From Gonocerus acuteangulatus (Eukaryota; Arthropoda; Insecta; Hemiptera; Coreidae), in contig OX328130.1 of the NCBI GenBank assembly GCA_946811695.1, positions 71,891,232 to 71,955,231 on the forward strand: a stretch of 64,000 nucleotides of DNA. The letters are read 5' to 3'. Below the pieces are notes generated by a model. The model did not search any database. It worked only from the letters and a program-made list of their open reading frames with translations, and was not told where the DNA came from. A program made the translations under genes and the position numbers. Positions 32,621 through 44,517 of this stretch are shown piece by piece (positions within the stretch are counted from its first letter, which is position 1; the number at the start of each line of letters is the position of its first letter).

Positions 32621-33549
32621 TTTTTTTTTGCGTGCCTTTGTAATCTTATTGATAAAATGAAGTTTGAGCTTTATTACAGGCGAAAGGTAAAAAAATTAAT
32701 AAACATCATTAAATAGTTTCACTAACTTTATTTTGTCCTACATGTTTCGTACGCCTTTGGAAATGCTGAACTATTAGTGGTCCAAATCCGTTTTTCGTGA
32801 AATTACACATACGACTTCATTTCAACCTAAATATTAATAAAAACCGGTGCGAAGCATGTAGGGGCGAAGTGAATTTTGTCCAACTGTTTAGTGTTTTCTT
32901 TATTTATTTTTGTTATTTAACTTCAGCTTATAAAGATAATTCGAACAAACATGGCCACCCTGATTTCGAATTACATTCACATCCTGAATCAATCGTTTCA
33001 ACTTTCCAAGATATGTCTTCAAGTCGACGTCAAAATCCTTCGAATGCTGTAGAAACTGTTTACGCAAACTCACGTTTCCAATCTTCACAACTTCCTAAGA
33101 AACGTATAAAGAATTGTTTGTGAGTAATAAACGCCAACACAGACCATGATGCTTCTCTATATAACCAGGAAACTAATCTAATACATTTCTTCACAATGTA
33201 TGACATTTCTATGCGCATTGAAAAATATGTTCTTTTCTAATGGCATTACGGCAAGTAATAGCTTTCTTTGTAGTAAAAATTACAAAAATATATAAATAAA
33301 ATATAATAAACAGATAACAATTACGGATACTAGGGGAAAATATAATAAACAGATAACAATTATGGATACTAGGGGAAAAATGTTGATTCGTAGGAATTTC
33401 GCTATTGTCCTGATTCCATCTAATTCTTTTATCTGGTGTGAAGATAAAATACTTACACCAGGTAAAAGTATTGTAACAATAGATTAAACATATTTCAATA
33501 CCAGTTGGAAAGGACTATCGAAGAATAGCAAGATTTATGCCGCTAAAAT
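32621..33549. other. Unassigned, with decayed hammerhead-like sequence at ~32730-32770
   Basis: The minus strand near 32740 reads 'gcgtacgaaacatgtagg', like the divergent hammerhead at 28948, but the CUGANGA half is lost. At 32797-33123 there are overlapping open frames of 108 (plus) and 62 (minus) codons. Neither has a domain I recognise. A 33-base direct repeat ('agataacaattacggatact' and flank) is at 33305-33378. Confidence 0.35.
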
Positions 33550-35150
33550 ATCACTCTCCTTATATATATCCCTCTATCTATCCCTCTCTCCAGATCTCTC
33601 TTACCAAATCCCTCTTTCTATCGCTCCCTCTCTATCACTCTCTCTCTCTATCCCTCTCCCCTATCCCTCTCCCCCTATCCCTCTCTCCAAATCCCTATTT
33701 CTTTTCCTCCCTCTCTCTCTCCCTTCCTCTTTATCACTCTCTCTCTATCCTCCTCCGTCTATCCCTCGCTCTCTATCACCATCTCTCTATCCCTCTCTCC
33801 CTATCCCACTCTCTCTATCCCTTTCTCTCTATCCCTCTCCCCCTATCTCTCTCCCCTATCTCTCCCTATCCCTCTCTCCAAATCCCTATTTCTATCCCTC
33901 CCTCTCACTCTCTCTCTCCCTTCCTCTTTATCACTCTCCCTATATCCTCCTCCGTCTATCCCTCGCTCTCTATCACCATCTTTCTATCCCTCTCCCTCTA
34001 TCCCTCTCTCCCTATCCCACTCTCTCTATCCCTTTCTCTCTATCCCTCTCCCCTATCTCTCTCCCCCTACCCCTCTTCCCTATCTCTCTCCCCCTATGCC
34101 TCTCCCCTATCTCTCCCTCTATCCCTCTCCCCTATCTCTCCCTATCCCTCTCTCCAAATCTCTCTCTCCAAATCCCTATTTCTATACCTCCCTCTCTCTC
34201 TCCCTTCCTCTTTATCACTCTCTCTCTCTATCCTTCTCCGTAAATCCCTCGCTATCACCATCTCTCTATCACTCTCTCTCTATCCCCCTCTCCCTATCCC
34301 ACTCTCTCTATCCCTTTCTCTCTATCCCTCTCCCCTAACTCTCTCCCCCTACCCCTCTCCCCTATCTGTCTCCCCCTATCCCTCTCCCCTATCTCTCTCT
34401 CCTAATCCCTTTCTCTCAAAATTCCTCTCTCTCGATTCCTCTCTCTCTATCCCTCTCCCCTCTCTCTTTCTCTCTCTCCTTATCCCTCTCTCCAAATCCA
34501 TCTTTCTATCCCCCCTCTCTCTCTCCCTATCCCTCCTTCCAAATCTCTCCGAATCCCTCTTTCTATCCCTCTCCCCCCCTCCTTCCAAATCTCTCCGAAT
34601 CCCTCTTTCTATCCCTCTCCCCTCCCCCCCTCCTTCTCTCTCCCTATCCCTGTCTCCAAATCTCTCTCTCCAAATCCCTATTTCGATCCCTCCCTCTCTC
34701 TCTCCCTTCCTCTTTATCCCTCTCTCTCTATCCTCCTCCGTCTATCCCTCGCTCTCTATCACTATCTCTCTATCCCTCTCTCTCTAGCCCTCTCTCCCTA
34801 TCCCACTCTCTCTATCCCTTTCTCTCTATCCCTCTCCCCTATCTCTCTCTCCTAATCCCTTTCTCTCAAAATCCCTCTCTCTCGATTCCTCTCTCTCTAT
34901 CCCTCTCCCCTCTCTCTTTCTCTCTCTCCAAATCCATCTTTCTATCCCCCCTCTCTCTCCCTATCCCTCCTTCTAAATCTCTCTCTCCAAATCCCTCTCC
35001 CCTCCCCCTCTCTTTCTCTCTCCTTATCCCTCTCTCCAAATCCCCCCCCCTCTGCATTCCTCTCTCCCAATCCATCTGCCCATATCCCTCTCTCCCTATC
35101 CCTCTTTTGCTATCACTTAGTCCCTATCAATCTCCCTCCCTTCCTTTCAA
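33550..35150. repeat. 1.6-kb homopyrimidine satellite (CT-rich)
   Basis: The plus strand is almost only C and T with scattered A ('ctatccctctctcc' type units), arranged in larger partly repeated blocks (33660-33960, 34140-34340 and 34680-34800 are alike). It keeps a 416-codon S/P/L-rich frame open only because stop codons need purines that are rare here. It is not a protein-coding gene. Tracts of this kind can form triplex (H-DNA) structures. Confidence 0.9.
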
Positions 35151-35524
35151 ACTCTATCTCCCTTTTTCTTCAAAAATAGGCGTCTAATTAATTAACTCCA
35201 AAAGTGATAAATCTGATGTCAGAATTATATATAAGTTTCTAAAATATAAACCAAACAACATCAGATGAAAGTTTGCTAGAAGCAGACCGATGAAGACACG
35301 CGATAAGGGATTCGCACGTCTCCTCTGCTTAAGCTAAGGCCGCATTAGAGCTCCCACGCAATCTTCTGTAATGGAATCATGTCAGAAAATGAAGAGAAAT
35401 ATCCCTAGCAGAGCCTATCTTTTAAGAATAACAGCCTATTTTGGTAAATTAAGTTAGAAGTAATATCTTTTAAAAGAAAAAGAAGGAAAAACGCTTCATT
35501 AAGTGGGCGCGTGTGGTATACCTC

Positions 35525-35580
35525 ATCTAGTTTGACGTCATAACCGGGTTTGCTCCCATTGGGAACGCGCTAAGTCTAGT
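35525..35580 (-). mobile_element. Family A 5' end-like fragment
   Basis: In reverse complement: 'agcgcgttcccaatgggag' followed by 'cggttatgacgtc'. This is a decayed family A start. Confidence 0.4.
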
Positions 35581-35689
35581 TGATTCTATGAAATGTACAG
35601 GCAATGTCGTCATTTTATTCAGAAAAATGAATAATTTGCATTTTTGAAGAAACGAAAGGTGAAGTTTTTTACCCAGCAGAATCCGCTGC

Positions 35690-35744
35690 TTTGTGCAAAA
35701 AAGATCGTAGTGTTCACGAACGGTGGTTCAAAATTGTGTTTGTT

Positions 35745-35801
<57 letters not shown>

Positions 35802-36611
35802 CTGTTCGCTCTCCGACCGGCTCAAAAATAATAATATTCGGTAGAAAAATCTTTCGTGTAATTTGAAAGGTCGTTAGCCAGTAGAATCCGTCTAGATATG
35901 AAACATGGTTTTTGTAACAAAATTCGCGCGAAAAAATCGGGACACTTCCGTTTTCGAGTTGAGATGCGTGCTGGTATTCGTTTTACAGATTTATTAACGT
36001 AAAAAAAAAAACGAATAAAGCCATTTATAAAGCGATATCTGTAACGATTTTCGAGAAATATTGAAACACCTAAATTTTCAAACTTATTTTCAGTTTGGAT
36101 ATTCAGAAACGATTAATTCAGTTGTATGTGAGACGTTTGACATCCATCTAATCTAAGATAGTTAAATTTTGGTTCCGTTTGGAGTTAAGGAATTACTAGA
36201 AATAAAATCATTATCAGGGATGAAATGTTTTAGGATTTTTGTATATTTTCTAAAATATCTCGAAAATGGTCGGAAAATCGTGGTAAGAGAAATAAGTGCT
36301 TAAACCTTCACAATTGCTAGTTTTGTTCTTTTTAACTCTTTTTGTGGGGTTTTTGTCTCTGTTTACCTAACGTCTTAAGTGGTTGTTGGTTTTAGGTAAA
36401 AAAATAAAAAAACCTTGTTATAGTGTTTCCAAGAGCGAATTTCCGCTTAGGATACAATCAGTTTCCTCTTGTGGCTCTTTGAATATTATATTACTATTTT
36501 TTTTTCTCACGAAACATAAAAACCTACCAATAAATGATTGTATTCCTTTACTAATGGCACTAGGTATATGAAGGGAACCCCGCTCAGATGATGCAGTTCC
36601 TGCGAGTCGGA
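35690..36611 (+). mobile_element. Family A copy, 5' truncated
   Basis: It begins near 'gaacggtggttcaaaatt', has its TA tract at 35750-35796 and 'tttgtctgttcgctctc', and ends with 'aaccccgctcagatgatgca' plus the hairpin and gagtcgga. It supplies the uninterrupted sequence that proves the insert at 23057-23290. Confidence 0.65.
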
Positions 36612-37235
36612 TTTTGTAATGATACGTTGACAAGAGGAATCAAATGAAACCATCTTCATGGTCATATCTATAACATTGTTTGAGAAATACGAAAAAAAAA
36701 AATTAGGGTCTTCTTTATGACTTCTTCATAGTTACTAGCCTGCAAGAAAAGTAATATATCATTTCCCGTAGTCTTGTCCCCCGTTAAATCTTCGTTACTC
36801 AGAGGAAATACCCAGTGTTGCCAGGGAGATAATCTGAGTCACATGAGGGGGAGACAGGAGTTCTGGCCAAGTTTGTCTTCTTCCCGGGCAAATATAGTAT
36901 CTCACCTAGATAAATCGCAAAATACTTAAAGAGATAAAATAAAATAAACCAACCAAAAAAAAAAAAAAGATAAAATGACAAGAAAAAAATGTACATTTCC
37001 GTTCTAGAATAATTATTATTCGAGGATACGAAGAAAAGGGAAATGGAGACAGATGGCGTCTGATGTATTTTTAGCGATAAAATATATTTTTCTGTCCGCT
37101 TACTTAAGTGAATGAAATATCGGTTTCATAAAAATTAAATACAGTATTAATTTTCTATTTTGCAAATTATTTGGCGAGAGTCAATAAAAAAGAAATTGTA
37201 ATAACTTTTTTTTTTGTAATAATTTATTTTATAAT
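36612..37235. other. No recognised feature
   Basis: Unassigned AT-rich sequence. No reading frame with a recognisable domain. Confidence 0.4.
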
Positions 37236-37242
37236 TATCCTT

Positions 37243-37274
37243 TACATTTCGTGGCCTCCATGCCACCTCCTCAG
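37243..37274 (-). ncRNA. Hammerhead-like core, degenerate
   Basis: Minus strand: CTGAGGA, one extra G, stem II GTGGC-ATGGAG-GCCAC (5 bp perfect), GAAA, then TGTA. Stem I does not pair well. Probably inactive. Confidence 0.45.
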
Positions 37275-37436
37275 GGTTCATCAAATCGTAATTATTTTGT
37301 AATACGTTTATGTATTTTAATACATTTATTCGTATTTAATAGCTAGTTGGTAACAGCTTATTCAATCTTCAATTATTTTATATTTTATATTACATTTTTG
37401 TTGTGGAAAACTTCTTTCCACAACAAAAATGTAATA

Positions 37437-37902
37437 TTTATATATATAAAAATCACGTGTCTGTCTGTTTGTCTGTCTGTTTGTTTGTTTGTTTGTTCCT
37501 TATACAAATCCACACCGTTTGACCGATCTTGACCATACTTCGCACATAGGTACGTCGTGACCTAGGAAATCTCCTAGGCTAGGTCAAAAAAATCTACCAG
37601 CTGTCTGTCTGTATGTTTGTCCCTTATACAAATCCATCCCGTTCGTCCGATTTTGAATAAACTCGGTACCGTCTCCACACCGTTCGTCCGATTTTGATTA
37701 AACTCGGTACTCTTGTAGACCTTAATCTGGGGAGTGTCGTAGGCTAAGTCAAAAACGTCTACCAGCTGTCTGTCAGTAATTTTGTCCCTTATACAAATCC
37801 ACACCGTTCGTCCGATTTTGACTAAACTCGGTACACAGGTAGATCCTAAACTGGAGAGTGCCGTAAACAAGGTCAAAAACGTCTACCAGCTGCTGTCAGT
37901 AT

Positions 37903-37944
<42 letters not shown>

Positions 37945-38181
37945 AAATCCACACCGCTAGACCGATTTTTACCAAACTTGGCATACATGTATGTCTTGAT
38001 ACGGGGAGTGTTATAAGGTTAGGTCAAAGTCGTCTAGGACTCACAGTTGGGAGGTCACGGGTTCGAAACAATTACAGATTCGTGTTATTAGATTTTAATA
38101 ATACTTATTTGGTTTCTAATTTATTTAGGCTTTTCTATATGCAGAAAGTAGGCGTAGCATGGCACGCCGGGTAACGGCTAG
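37437..38181 (+). mobile_element. Family H Helitron copy 4 (nested)
   Basis: It starts at 'tatatatataaaaatcacg' (the TC is lost) and ends with the intact hairpin GCCGGGTAACGGC and CTAG (38178-38181) followed by T. It contains about four internal units and an expanded T-run at 37906-37940. It sits between the inverted arms of the foldback. Confidence 0.8.
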
Positions 38182-38389
38182 TAAACTATAAATTAATTGA
38201 AGACTTAATAAGCTGTTACCAACTACTTAGAACATCTTAGTTTTCAACTTAGGATCTACAACATATATTTGTATTTAATATTTACTAAAGATTTTATTTT
38301 ATATTTTTCATGGAAGATCAAACCCTAAAAATAAATTCTTCCATCCCTTTGCATATATGTATTTAAAAATGAAAAAGATTTAATGGCGT

Positions 38390-38418
38390 CTGAGGAGGTG
38401 GCAAGGAGGCCAAGAAAC
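38390..38418 (+). ncRNA. Hammerhead-like core, degenerate
   Basis: CTGAGGA, extra G, GTGGC-AAGGAG-GCCAA (stem II with one mismatch), GAAA, C, then a T-run where GTC should be. It is the inverted partner of 37243-37274. Inactive by inspection. Confidence 0.4.
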
Positions 38419-38445
38419 TTTTTTATTACCTACACTTTTTTATTC

Positions 38446-38600
38446 AACGGCATATCAACAATTGGGCTATTAACGCCAGGCTATCTACATATCTAAAGGT
38501 TACCACCCTTTTATAATGCCAACGGCACGTGGTCGGTCACCCATTCAAGTACTGGCCACGCCCGACGTTGCTTTAACTTCGGTGATCAACGGGAACACCA
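38446..38600 (-). mobile_element. 5S rRNA-derived SINE (S2)
   Basis: The minus strand has 'gatcaccgaagttaaagcaa', 'gtcgggcgtggccagtactt' and 'gaatgggtgaccgaccac' (5S internal control region), then the body and the tail 'ggcgttaatagcccaattgt' + 'tgatatgccgt'. It is better preserved in the tail than the 17.9 kb copy. The S1 SINE is joined directly to its head. Confidence 0.85.
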
Positions 38601-38765
38601 ATTTTTTTTTTTTTTTATTTTTTTTTTTTTACGGCGCATCAACAAATCATGGCTATTAGCGCCGACATCCAGGGTGCAGCCAGGAATTTTCTCAGCGAGC
38701 CCTGAGATGAGAAAATATCTGGCGCCGGTGGGGATCGAACCCACCATCTCCCGCGGGAACGCCAA
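38601..38765 (-). mobile_element. tRNA-headed SINE (S1)
   Basis: The minus strand shows box B GGTTCGATCCCC, the body ('ttctcatctcagggctcgct'), the tail 'ggcgctaatagccatgattt' + 'gttgatgcgccgt', then an A-run (T-run at 38603-38630). The box A half is cut off at 38765. Confidence 0.8.
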
Positions 38766-39404
38766 ATATGTCCAAAAAAGAAGTGAATAAACATAAGTGG
38801 CCAGAAATATGCGGATTAGAATTAATAATTTTATTTTTATTTGTATTACTGGACCGCTACGAAGGAGAATTGGAAATTGGAAGATATTCGTGAAAAAACT
38901 TCTAAAATTTTAGACTAAATAATGAATAAATTATAATAATTATAAATATGATTTTGTAAAAAGTAGGAATACAATTAAATTAAAATTAAAAGACGACTGA
39001 TAAAAATAAAAATTCTACAGCTTTTCTGAAGTGATATTAGTTGATTGGGTTAAGGCTACTTAATAAACAAAAAAAATAAGCTATATAGGATATTCTGTCC
39101 TTGACATAATCATATTGTTTATAAAATCTTATTGGTTTCTTAAGACAGAACTATTGTACAAGGAGAATCTGCTGTCTCCTTGGACAGCAGGAATCCATGG
39201 AATTTGAACCTATTAAGTGGAAAAATATTTCTTGGATGAGCAAACAGATATGTCCGGAATAAAGTTTTGAAGGCCAGGCCCACATATGGGACATAACCTT
39301 CAATTCTGTTGTTCTGATGGATCATCTACAAACCGGAACAGCAACATTTTAGTCAATTTATTGAATTTATAAATCATTATTTTTCAATTCTTTACATCAA
39401 ATGT
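38766..39404. other. No recognised feature
   Basis: AT-rich. A 61-codon minus-strand frame at 39140-39325 has no recognisable domain. Confidence 0.4.
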
Positions 39405-39665
39405 TTTATACGGGATGTTAAAGTATCCAAAAAACTTTTAATTTTTCGAAAAAAAAATGGCGGCACTGTGTCTGAGGAACGAAAACCCTCTTTTATCATG
39501 GGCGATAGTCTGAAATTTTAAATCCAGAACGAAAAACTGAAATTATTTGGGGAGAAGAAGGTTAAATATAGTGAAGTACGTAGGGGTGTTAAGAAATATT
39601 AATTTTTTCGAAAATAGTAAACAATTATTCAATTTATATTAAAACATCCGTCGAAAATCGGTTGT
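39405..39665 (+). repeat. Interspersed repeat family D
   Basis: 'gggatgttaaagta.c', 'atggcggcactgtgt', 'gaggttaaa'-type segments match 46960-47180 on the same strand and 3180-3450 inverted. Class unknown. Confidence 0.5.
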
Positions 39666-39932
39666 AATTCAATTAATCGAAAAAATCCTACGTGCTTTAT
39701 TAGTAAATATCATTAGGAAGCTGCAGTTGATCGGGCAAAAATTGAAGACGCCAGAGTATCGGCCGATTTGAAAAACATCGGCTTAAAAGTTTACTCTTCT
39801 GTAATGTTTATTTTATTCTTATTTAATTTTTCTTCATACTTTCTTGTAATAAAAATAAAAAGAAAAAAGAAAAAAGGGTTTTCATTTTGTAATGTATTGA
39901 AGGAGGACCAAAAAACACTTAATAATTAAAAA

Positions 39933-41202
<1,270 letters not shown>

Positions 41203-41589
41203 AAAAGGGATCAATCGAAGCTCGCTCAAAAAATTATCTTAAAATCAGCATCACGTTCCCTCGGCAAATGGTATTTTTGCCCCTTTAAATATTGTTCTTC
41301 ACATAAACACTCTTGGATATCCGTTTTGATTAGTTAAGGAAGATTTTTGACCCATAAAAAATGGTTAAAAAAAACTTACAAGGTAATATGACCCCTTAAA
41401 GATACTTATCTTCTTATGAATAAATCATTTTTAGGTTTGAACTCAATTCAGCTGATTGACCGCTTGTTGCTGATGTTCATCAGTTATGAGTTGGTCTTTG
41501 TAGCAGGTGATTCGCGTAAAATGTGTTATGCTGTATTTATTTTTAAGCTCTTGAAGATTTATCTAAACACATAAATTGACGACCTTTTT
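41203..41589. other. No recognised feature
   Basis: Ordinary AT-rich sequence between family C and the SINE cluster. Confidence 0.4.
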
Positions 41590-41786
41590 TTTTATGGCAT
41601 ATTAACTTCTAGCCTACTAGCACCGTGCTTTATATAAGTTGCCACCCAATTCTGAAAATTCCCATGGCACGTGGTTGTTCCTGGCGGTCACCCATCTATA
41701 TTCAGTCCACGCGCAAGTTTGTTGATCTAGAAGAATCGGTCTATTCAACGAGGTTAAGGTTGTTGGCAGGAGAAATTGTTTTTGAT
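41590..41786 (-). mobile_element. 5S-derived SINE (S2), degenerate
   Basis: The arrangement 'catggcacgtggt...cggtcacccat...cagtccacgcgc' follows the complement of the 5S C box and intermediate element, but with many changes and small insertions. It precedes a better copy on the same strand. Confidence 0.5.
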
Positions 41787-41789
41787 GAC

Positions 41790-41935
41790 ATTTCTACCGG
41801 GCTATCTACAGGTTTTCACCCTTTTATAATGCCAACGGCAAGTGGTCGGTCACCCTTTCAGGTACCCGCCACGCCCGACGTAGCTTAACTTCGATGATCA
41901 ACGGGAACTGGTCCATTCAATGTGTCTATGGCCTT
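41790..41935 (-). mobile_element. 5S rRNA-derived SINE (S2)
   Basis: The minus strand has 'gatcatcgaagttaagctac', 'gtcgggcgtggcgggtacct', 'gaaagggtgaccgaccac' and the following body to 'ctgtagatagccc'. The 3' tail is missing, so the copy is truncated at its 3' side or joined to the neighbour. Confidence 0.75.
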
Positions 41936-41944
41936 TAACTTTAA

Positions 41945-42033
41945 TTTTTTTTATTTTAAATTTTAACGTCCATTATTATTAACAAAGATTTTGGGACGGG
42001 TTATCTATAGGTTACCACCTTTTATTTTTTTTA
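41945..42033 (-). mobile_element. SINE 3' region (S4)
   Basis: In reverse complement: 'ggtggtaacctatagataac', 'ccgtcccaaaatctttgtta', then 'ataataatggacgttaaaat'. The same order occurs at 62370-62450. The 'cctatagataacccg' module also appears in SINEs S1 and S2. No head is present. Confidence 0.6.
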
Positions 42034-42167
42034 ATTTTGTTTTATTGACAATTCACCGGTAAATATTTATTATAATGCTACACTTGTTGAGGAATGTCTC
42101 CAGTTCACACACCTCCTGCGTGTCAGACTCTGTAGTTTGACGCTGATTCCGAATTTCGCTGTTTCAG

Positions 42168-42245
42168 ATCACCGAGGATGACCAAGGGGAAGACCCAGAG
42201 GCTCTTCTCAACGCCTGGCTTGGAGAATTGGATTCGCTCACCATG
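42168..42245 (+). CDS. Candidate host exon: MRL-family adaptor (MIG-10/Pico/lamellipodin), N-terminal talin-binding motif
   Basis: A 78-base open stretch lies between a good acceptor (tttcgctgtttcag) and a good donor (ATG|gtaagg). It reads ITEDDQGEDPEALLNAWLGE followed by LDSLTM. MRL proteins (vertebrate RAPH1/lamellipodin and RIAM, fly Pico, worm MIG-10) have near their N-terminus an acidic run and an amphipathic helix of the form D...(F/L)..WLGELD.LT, which recruits talin to integrins. The acidic residues, the WLGELD core and the LT two residues on all fit. With 26 whole codons the exon is phase 0 at both ends if read as drawn. GC content is higher than the surroundings. No other exon of such a gene is visible, so the neighbouring exons would be outside the window or unrecognised. 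A chance match is possible but unlikely. Confidence 0.65.
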
Positions 42246-43196
42246 GTAAGGATTTTATGTAAAATTTATGAATAATTATAAAAATAGAACAACGGACATA
42301 ACTGTGACCACAAGGATGTACGAGCAAGGCTCTCAGAAAAAAACGGAGCACAAAAATATGGAAAACTGCTTTACGCCACTCACGGAGACAGAAACTAATT
42401 TTGGCAAGAAATTTTGCGCTAACTCCTACTTACCTCCTAAAACCTCTACACCCACTGACGTGTAAAACATGGGATTTACCATTGACTCTAGAACATACTA
42501 TTATTTTTTTGCAACATTTTTGAGAAAATTGGAACGAATCATTATATACAACCGACTGTAGGAAGTACTGATGAAGAACCGAACGTTCAGCAATGCTACT
42601 TCCGAAACGACCAATGCAAAGTAGCCCGAAAATTGTAGTAATCAAATTATTTCAGCAGATAGAAGGTATTTTAGATTAAGTAGGTAGTTCAGCTGATGGG
42701 AGGTATTTCAGGTCGTGGAAGGTATTTCAGCTGATCGGAGGTTGATCAGCTCAGTGAAGCTGTTTCAGCTGGTGGAAGGTTTGGAAGGGAGTCGTTTCAG
42801 GATAAACATCTTCTGGTTGCAACTTATGTGGTTGCTAGTAGAGAAGGAAGAACTTCGGCAAAATGAAACAACGTCACGTTCCTTCACAATTATATTTTGC
42901 GCTTAGCGCTTTCGGTAGCTCCTGCTTTCATCTTCAGAGCTGGGACAAAATTAATTAAATAAAAATATATTTTGTTGCATAACATCTTACATATTAATAT
43001 TAAAACGTTTAAAAAAAAAACTATACAGAAAATAACAACAAAAAATTCAGTCCCGTAACAGGCCAGATACAGTAGAGGTATGTGATTCATGACCATACGG
43101 CACACTAGGGAGATAGTGTGGTCATTACTAGGCTCCCCCGTCAAATTTTCCCCTTGGCTGCTTCGACTGGTAGAGTCATTAGCACCCAAGGTACCC
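42246..43196. other. Unassigned, with a degenerate 'ttcagctgatgg' minisatellite
   Basis: Around 42650-42790 an approximate 20-25-base unit ('ttcagctgatcggaggt' and variants) recurs about six times. 'CTGATGAAGAACC...TTCCGAAACGACC' near 42567 looks like a hammerhead but does not fold. No other frame with a known domain. Confidence 0.4.
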
Positions 43197-43367
43197 ATTA
43201 TTAAATTAATTTAAGGCTGGGTTTGCCTAGGGACGGTCAGGGAGGCCGAATTCAACCCATGAACGAAGACACTTGAAGAAAAAATCTTTAGTGCTTGCTC
43301 GGGATTTGAACTCAGGTCATCCAGCTTATTAGTCCAGTGCTCTACCACTGAGCTAACCTCCTCCCCT
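43197..43367 (-). mobile_element. tRNA-like SINE (S3)
   Basis: Minus strand: box A GGTTAGCTCAGTGGTAGAGC, a poor anticodon arm, box B GAGTTCAAATCCC, then a body ('aaagattttttcttcaagtg', 'cgttcatgggttgaatt', 'gtccctaggcaaacccagcc') ending in 'ttaaattaattt'. The same structure is at 47340-47506. The imperfect anticodon stem and the shared downstream body show a SINE, not a tRNA gene. Confidence 0.8.
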
Positions 43368-43902
43368 TAGCACAAAGAAGTTTTTTTTAAAAATGGCACA
43401 TAAATCAGAAAGATTCAACTACCTAGAGGTTTTTTCCCGAAATCGGGCGTTTGGCACCAATGTGCGTCGGACATTAAACCTCGACCCATTACGTGAGCCG
43501 TTCTCCTCCGACTATCTGCGGAAGTCTTTAAGGACTGAAATATCGCCAGAGTTTCCATCTCATCATCACAGCTGTTGACTCGGCGGTTCCGGCAAATTGA
43601 AACTCATCACGAACCTCGTCTTGTATCGTTTCCCGTCAGAGCGATTACCTGTCCGACGGCCATATGTCTCCCTCAAGAGGGTAACGGGGAACATCTGGCT
43701 AATGCAGACGCTTATATCATAGCGGTGGTGGTCGATGACTTTCCGTAATGGACTTGAAGAGTGACTGAACTAAACGAAAGCTTTCAAAATAGAATTACTA
43801 CAGGCTATTTAGAAGGTTTTTTTGTTTTTTTTTTGTTTGTGGTATAAAAAACTTAAGTGAATACTGAACTTATAGATGGAGGTACTATCCTCGTGAATAT
43901 AA
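43368..43902. other. No recognised feature
   Basis: Higher GC than average. A 61-codon frame at 43393-43578 has no recognisable domain. It could hide a decayed gene or repeat. Confidence 0.35.
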
Positions 43903-44205
43903 CGCCCCGTCTCACAGGAACTGTGTCATCTTAGCTCTTTTCCGTTCATATCCCAAATGCCATTTGGAAAGCATAGAATAGATGCGGTTAATATTTTCTT
44001 TTAGTTTTCCGAGAAACATTTAAATATCTCCAGCAAAACCGAAATCTCACAATGCACCGGAAACTGGCTGTAGCCTTAGCGAAATTTCTCCTCATCAACT
44101 TCCGGTCATTCTATTAAAAACAGCAACTCAAACATGTCTGTTTGCTTCAAACCCATTAAAAATGGGCCGATTTTGATTAAATTTGGTATAAAAATACTTG
44201 GAACG
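43903..44205 (-). mobile_element. Family A 3' end fragment, decayed
   Basis: The complement of the family A terminus ('tctcacaggaactgtgtcat' then 'cttagctcttttcc') is followed by body-like sequence ('gaaactggctgtagcc') and 'atgggccgattttgattaaa'. The end after 44205 passes into sequence with a hairpin 'ccgtgcttcgtcacgg' that may belong to another element. Confidence 0.45.
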
Positions 44206-44517
44206 CTGTCACTGATTTTTAAATAAAAATATTGTTTTATTAATTACAAGCTCAATACCCGTGCTTCGTCACGGCAGATAAGTAACACCCATTATATTTG
44301 CGAGCTTTACCAAGAAGTGTTCTGACTGGGGATACTGATGGGTGAGGAGGCTGTGCAAGGGTTCGGGACATTATTACCTCGGATGGTCCATCACCAGGTG
44401 TAGCGTGAACTCTATGAGGGACAAAATCACAGTTTATTCCTAGTAACTCAAGGTCTGCCATCATAGTTGAAATGAACCGCAAATAAAAATAACATTATGA
44501 AATAGATACAGTACGGT
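44206..44517. other. Unassigned
   Basis: A 76-codon minus-strand frame (44252-44482) ends in the hairpin sequence 'ccgtgacgaagcacggg', a form common at ends of repeats. I recognise no domain. Confidence 0.35.

Larger units (their letters stand above)
37236..38418. mobile_element. Penelope-like foldback, split by a Helitron
   Basis: A degenerate hammerhead core sits at each outer end, in opposite orientation (37243-37274 minus, 38390-38418 plus). Inside them the arms 37340-37385 and 38190-38228 are inverted copies ('agttggtaacagcttatt' and its complement). Helitron copy H4 lies in the centre. The layout parallels the 59-60.4 kb palindrome. Confidence 0.55.

Noticed and set aside
32797..33123. 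108-codon plus-strand frame and 62-codon minus-strand frame
   Set aside because: They overlap each other, have no known domain and no repeat partner in the window. A link to the decayed hammerhead at 32740 cannot be shown.
33537..34787. 416-codon open frame rich in serine, leucine and proline
   Set aside because: It lies wholly in a homopyrimidine tract, where stop codons (which need purines) are rare. No conserved domain and no codon structure.
42555..42612. Hammerhead-like string CTGATGAAGAACC...TTCCGAAACGACC
   Set aside because: The expected stem II does not pair and GUC is replaced by GAC. Likewise the CTGAAGATGAAAG...CCGAAAG string near 42900-42940 (minus).
44252..44482. 76-codon minus-strand frame near a hairpin
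   Set aside because: No recognisable domain; the end overlaps a repeat-type hairpin. Not enough to call a gene.
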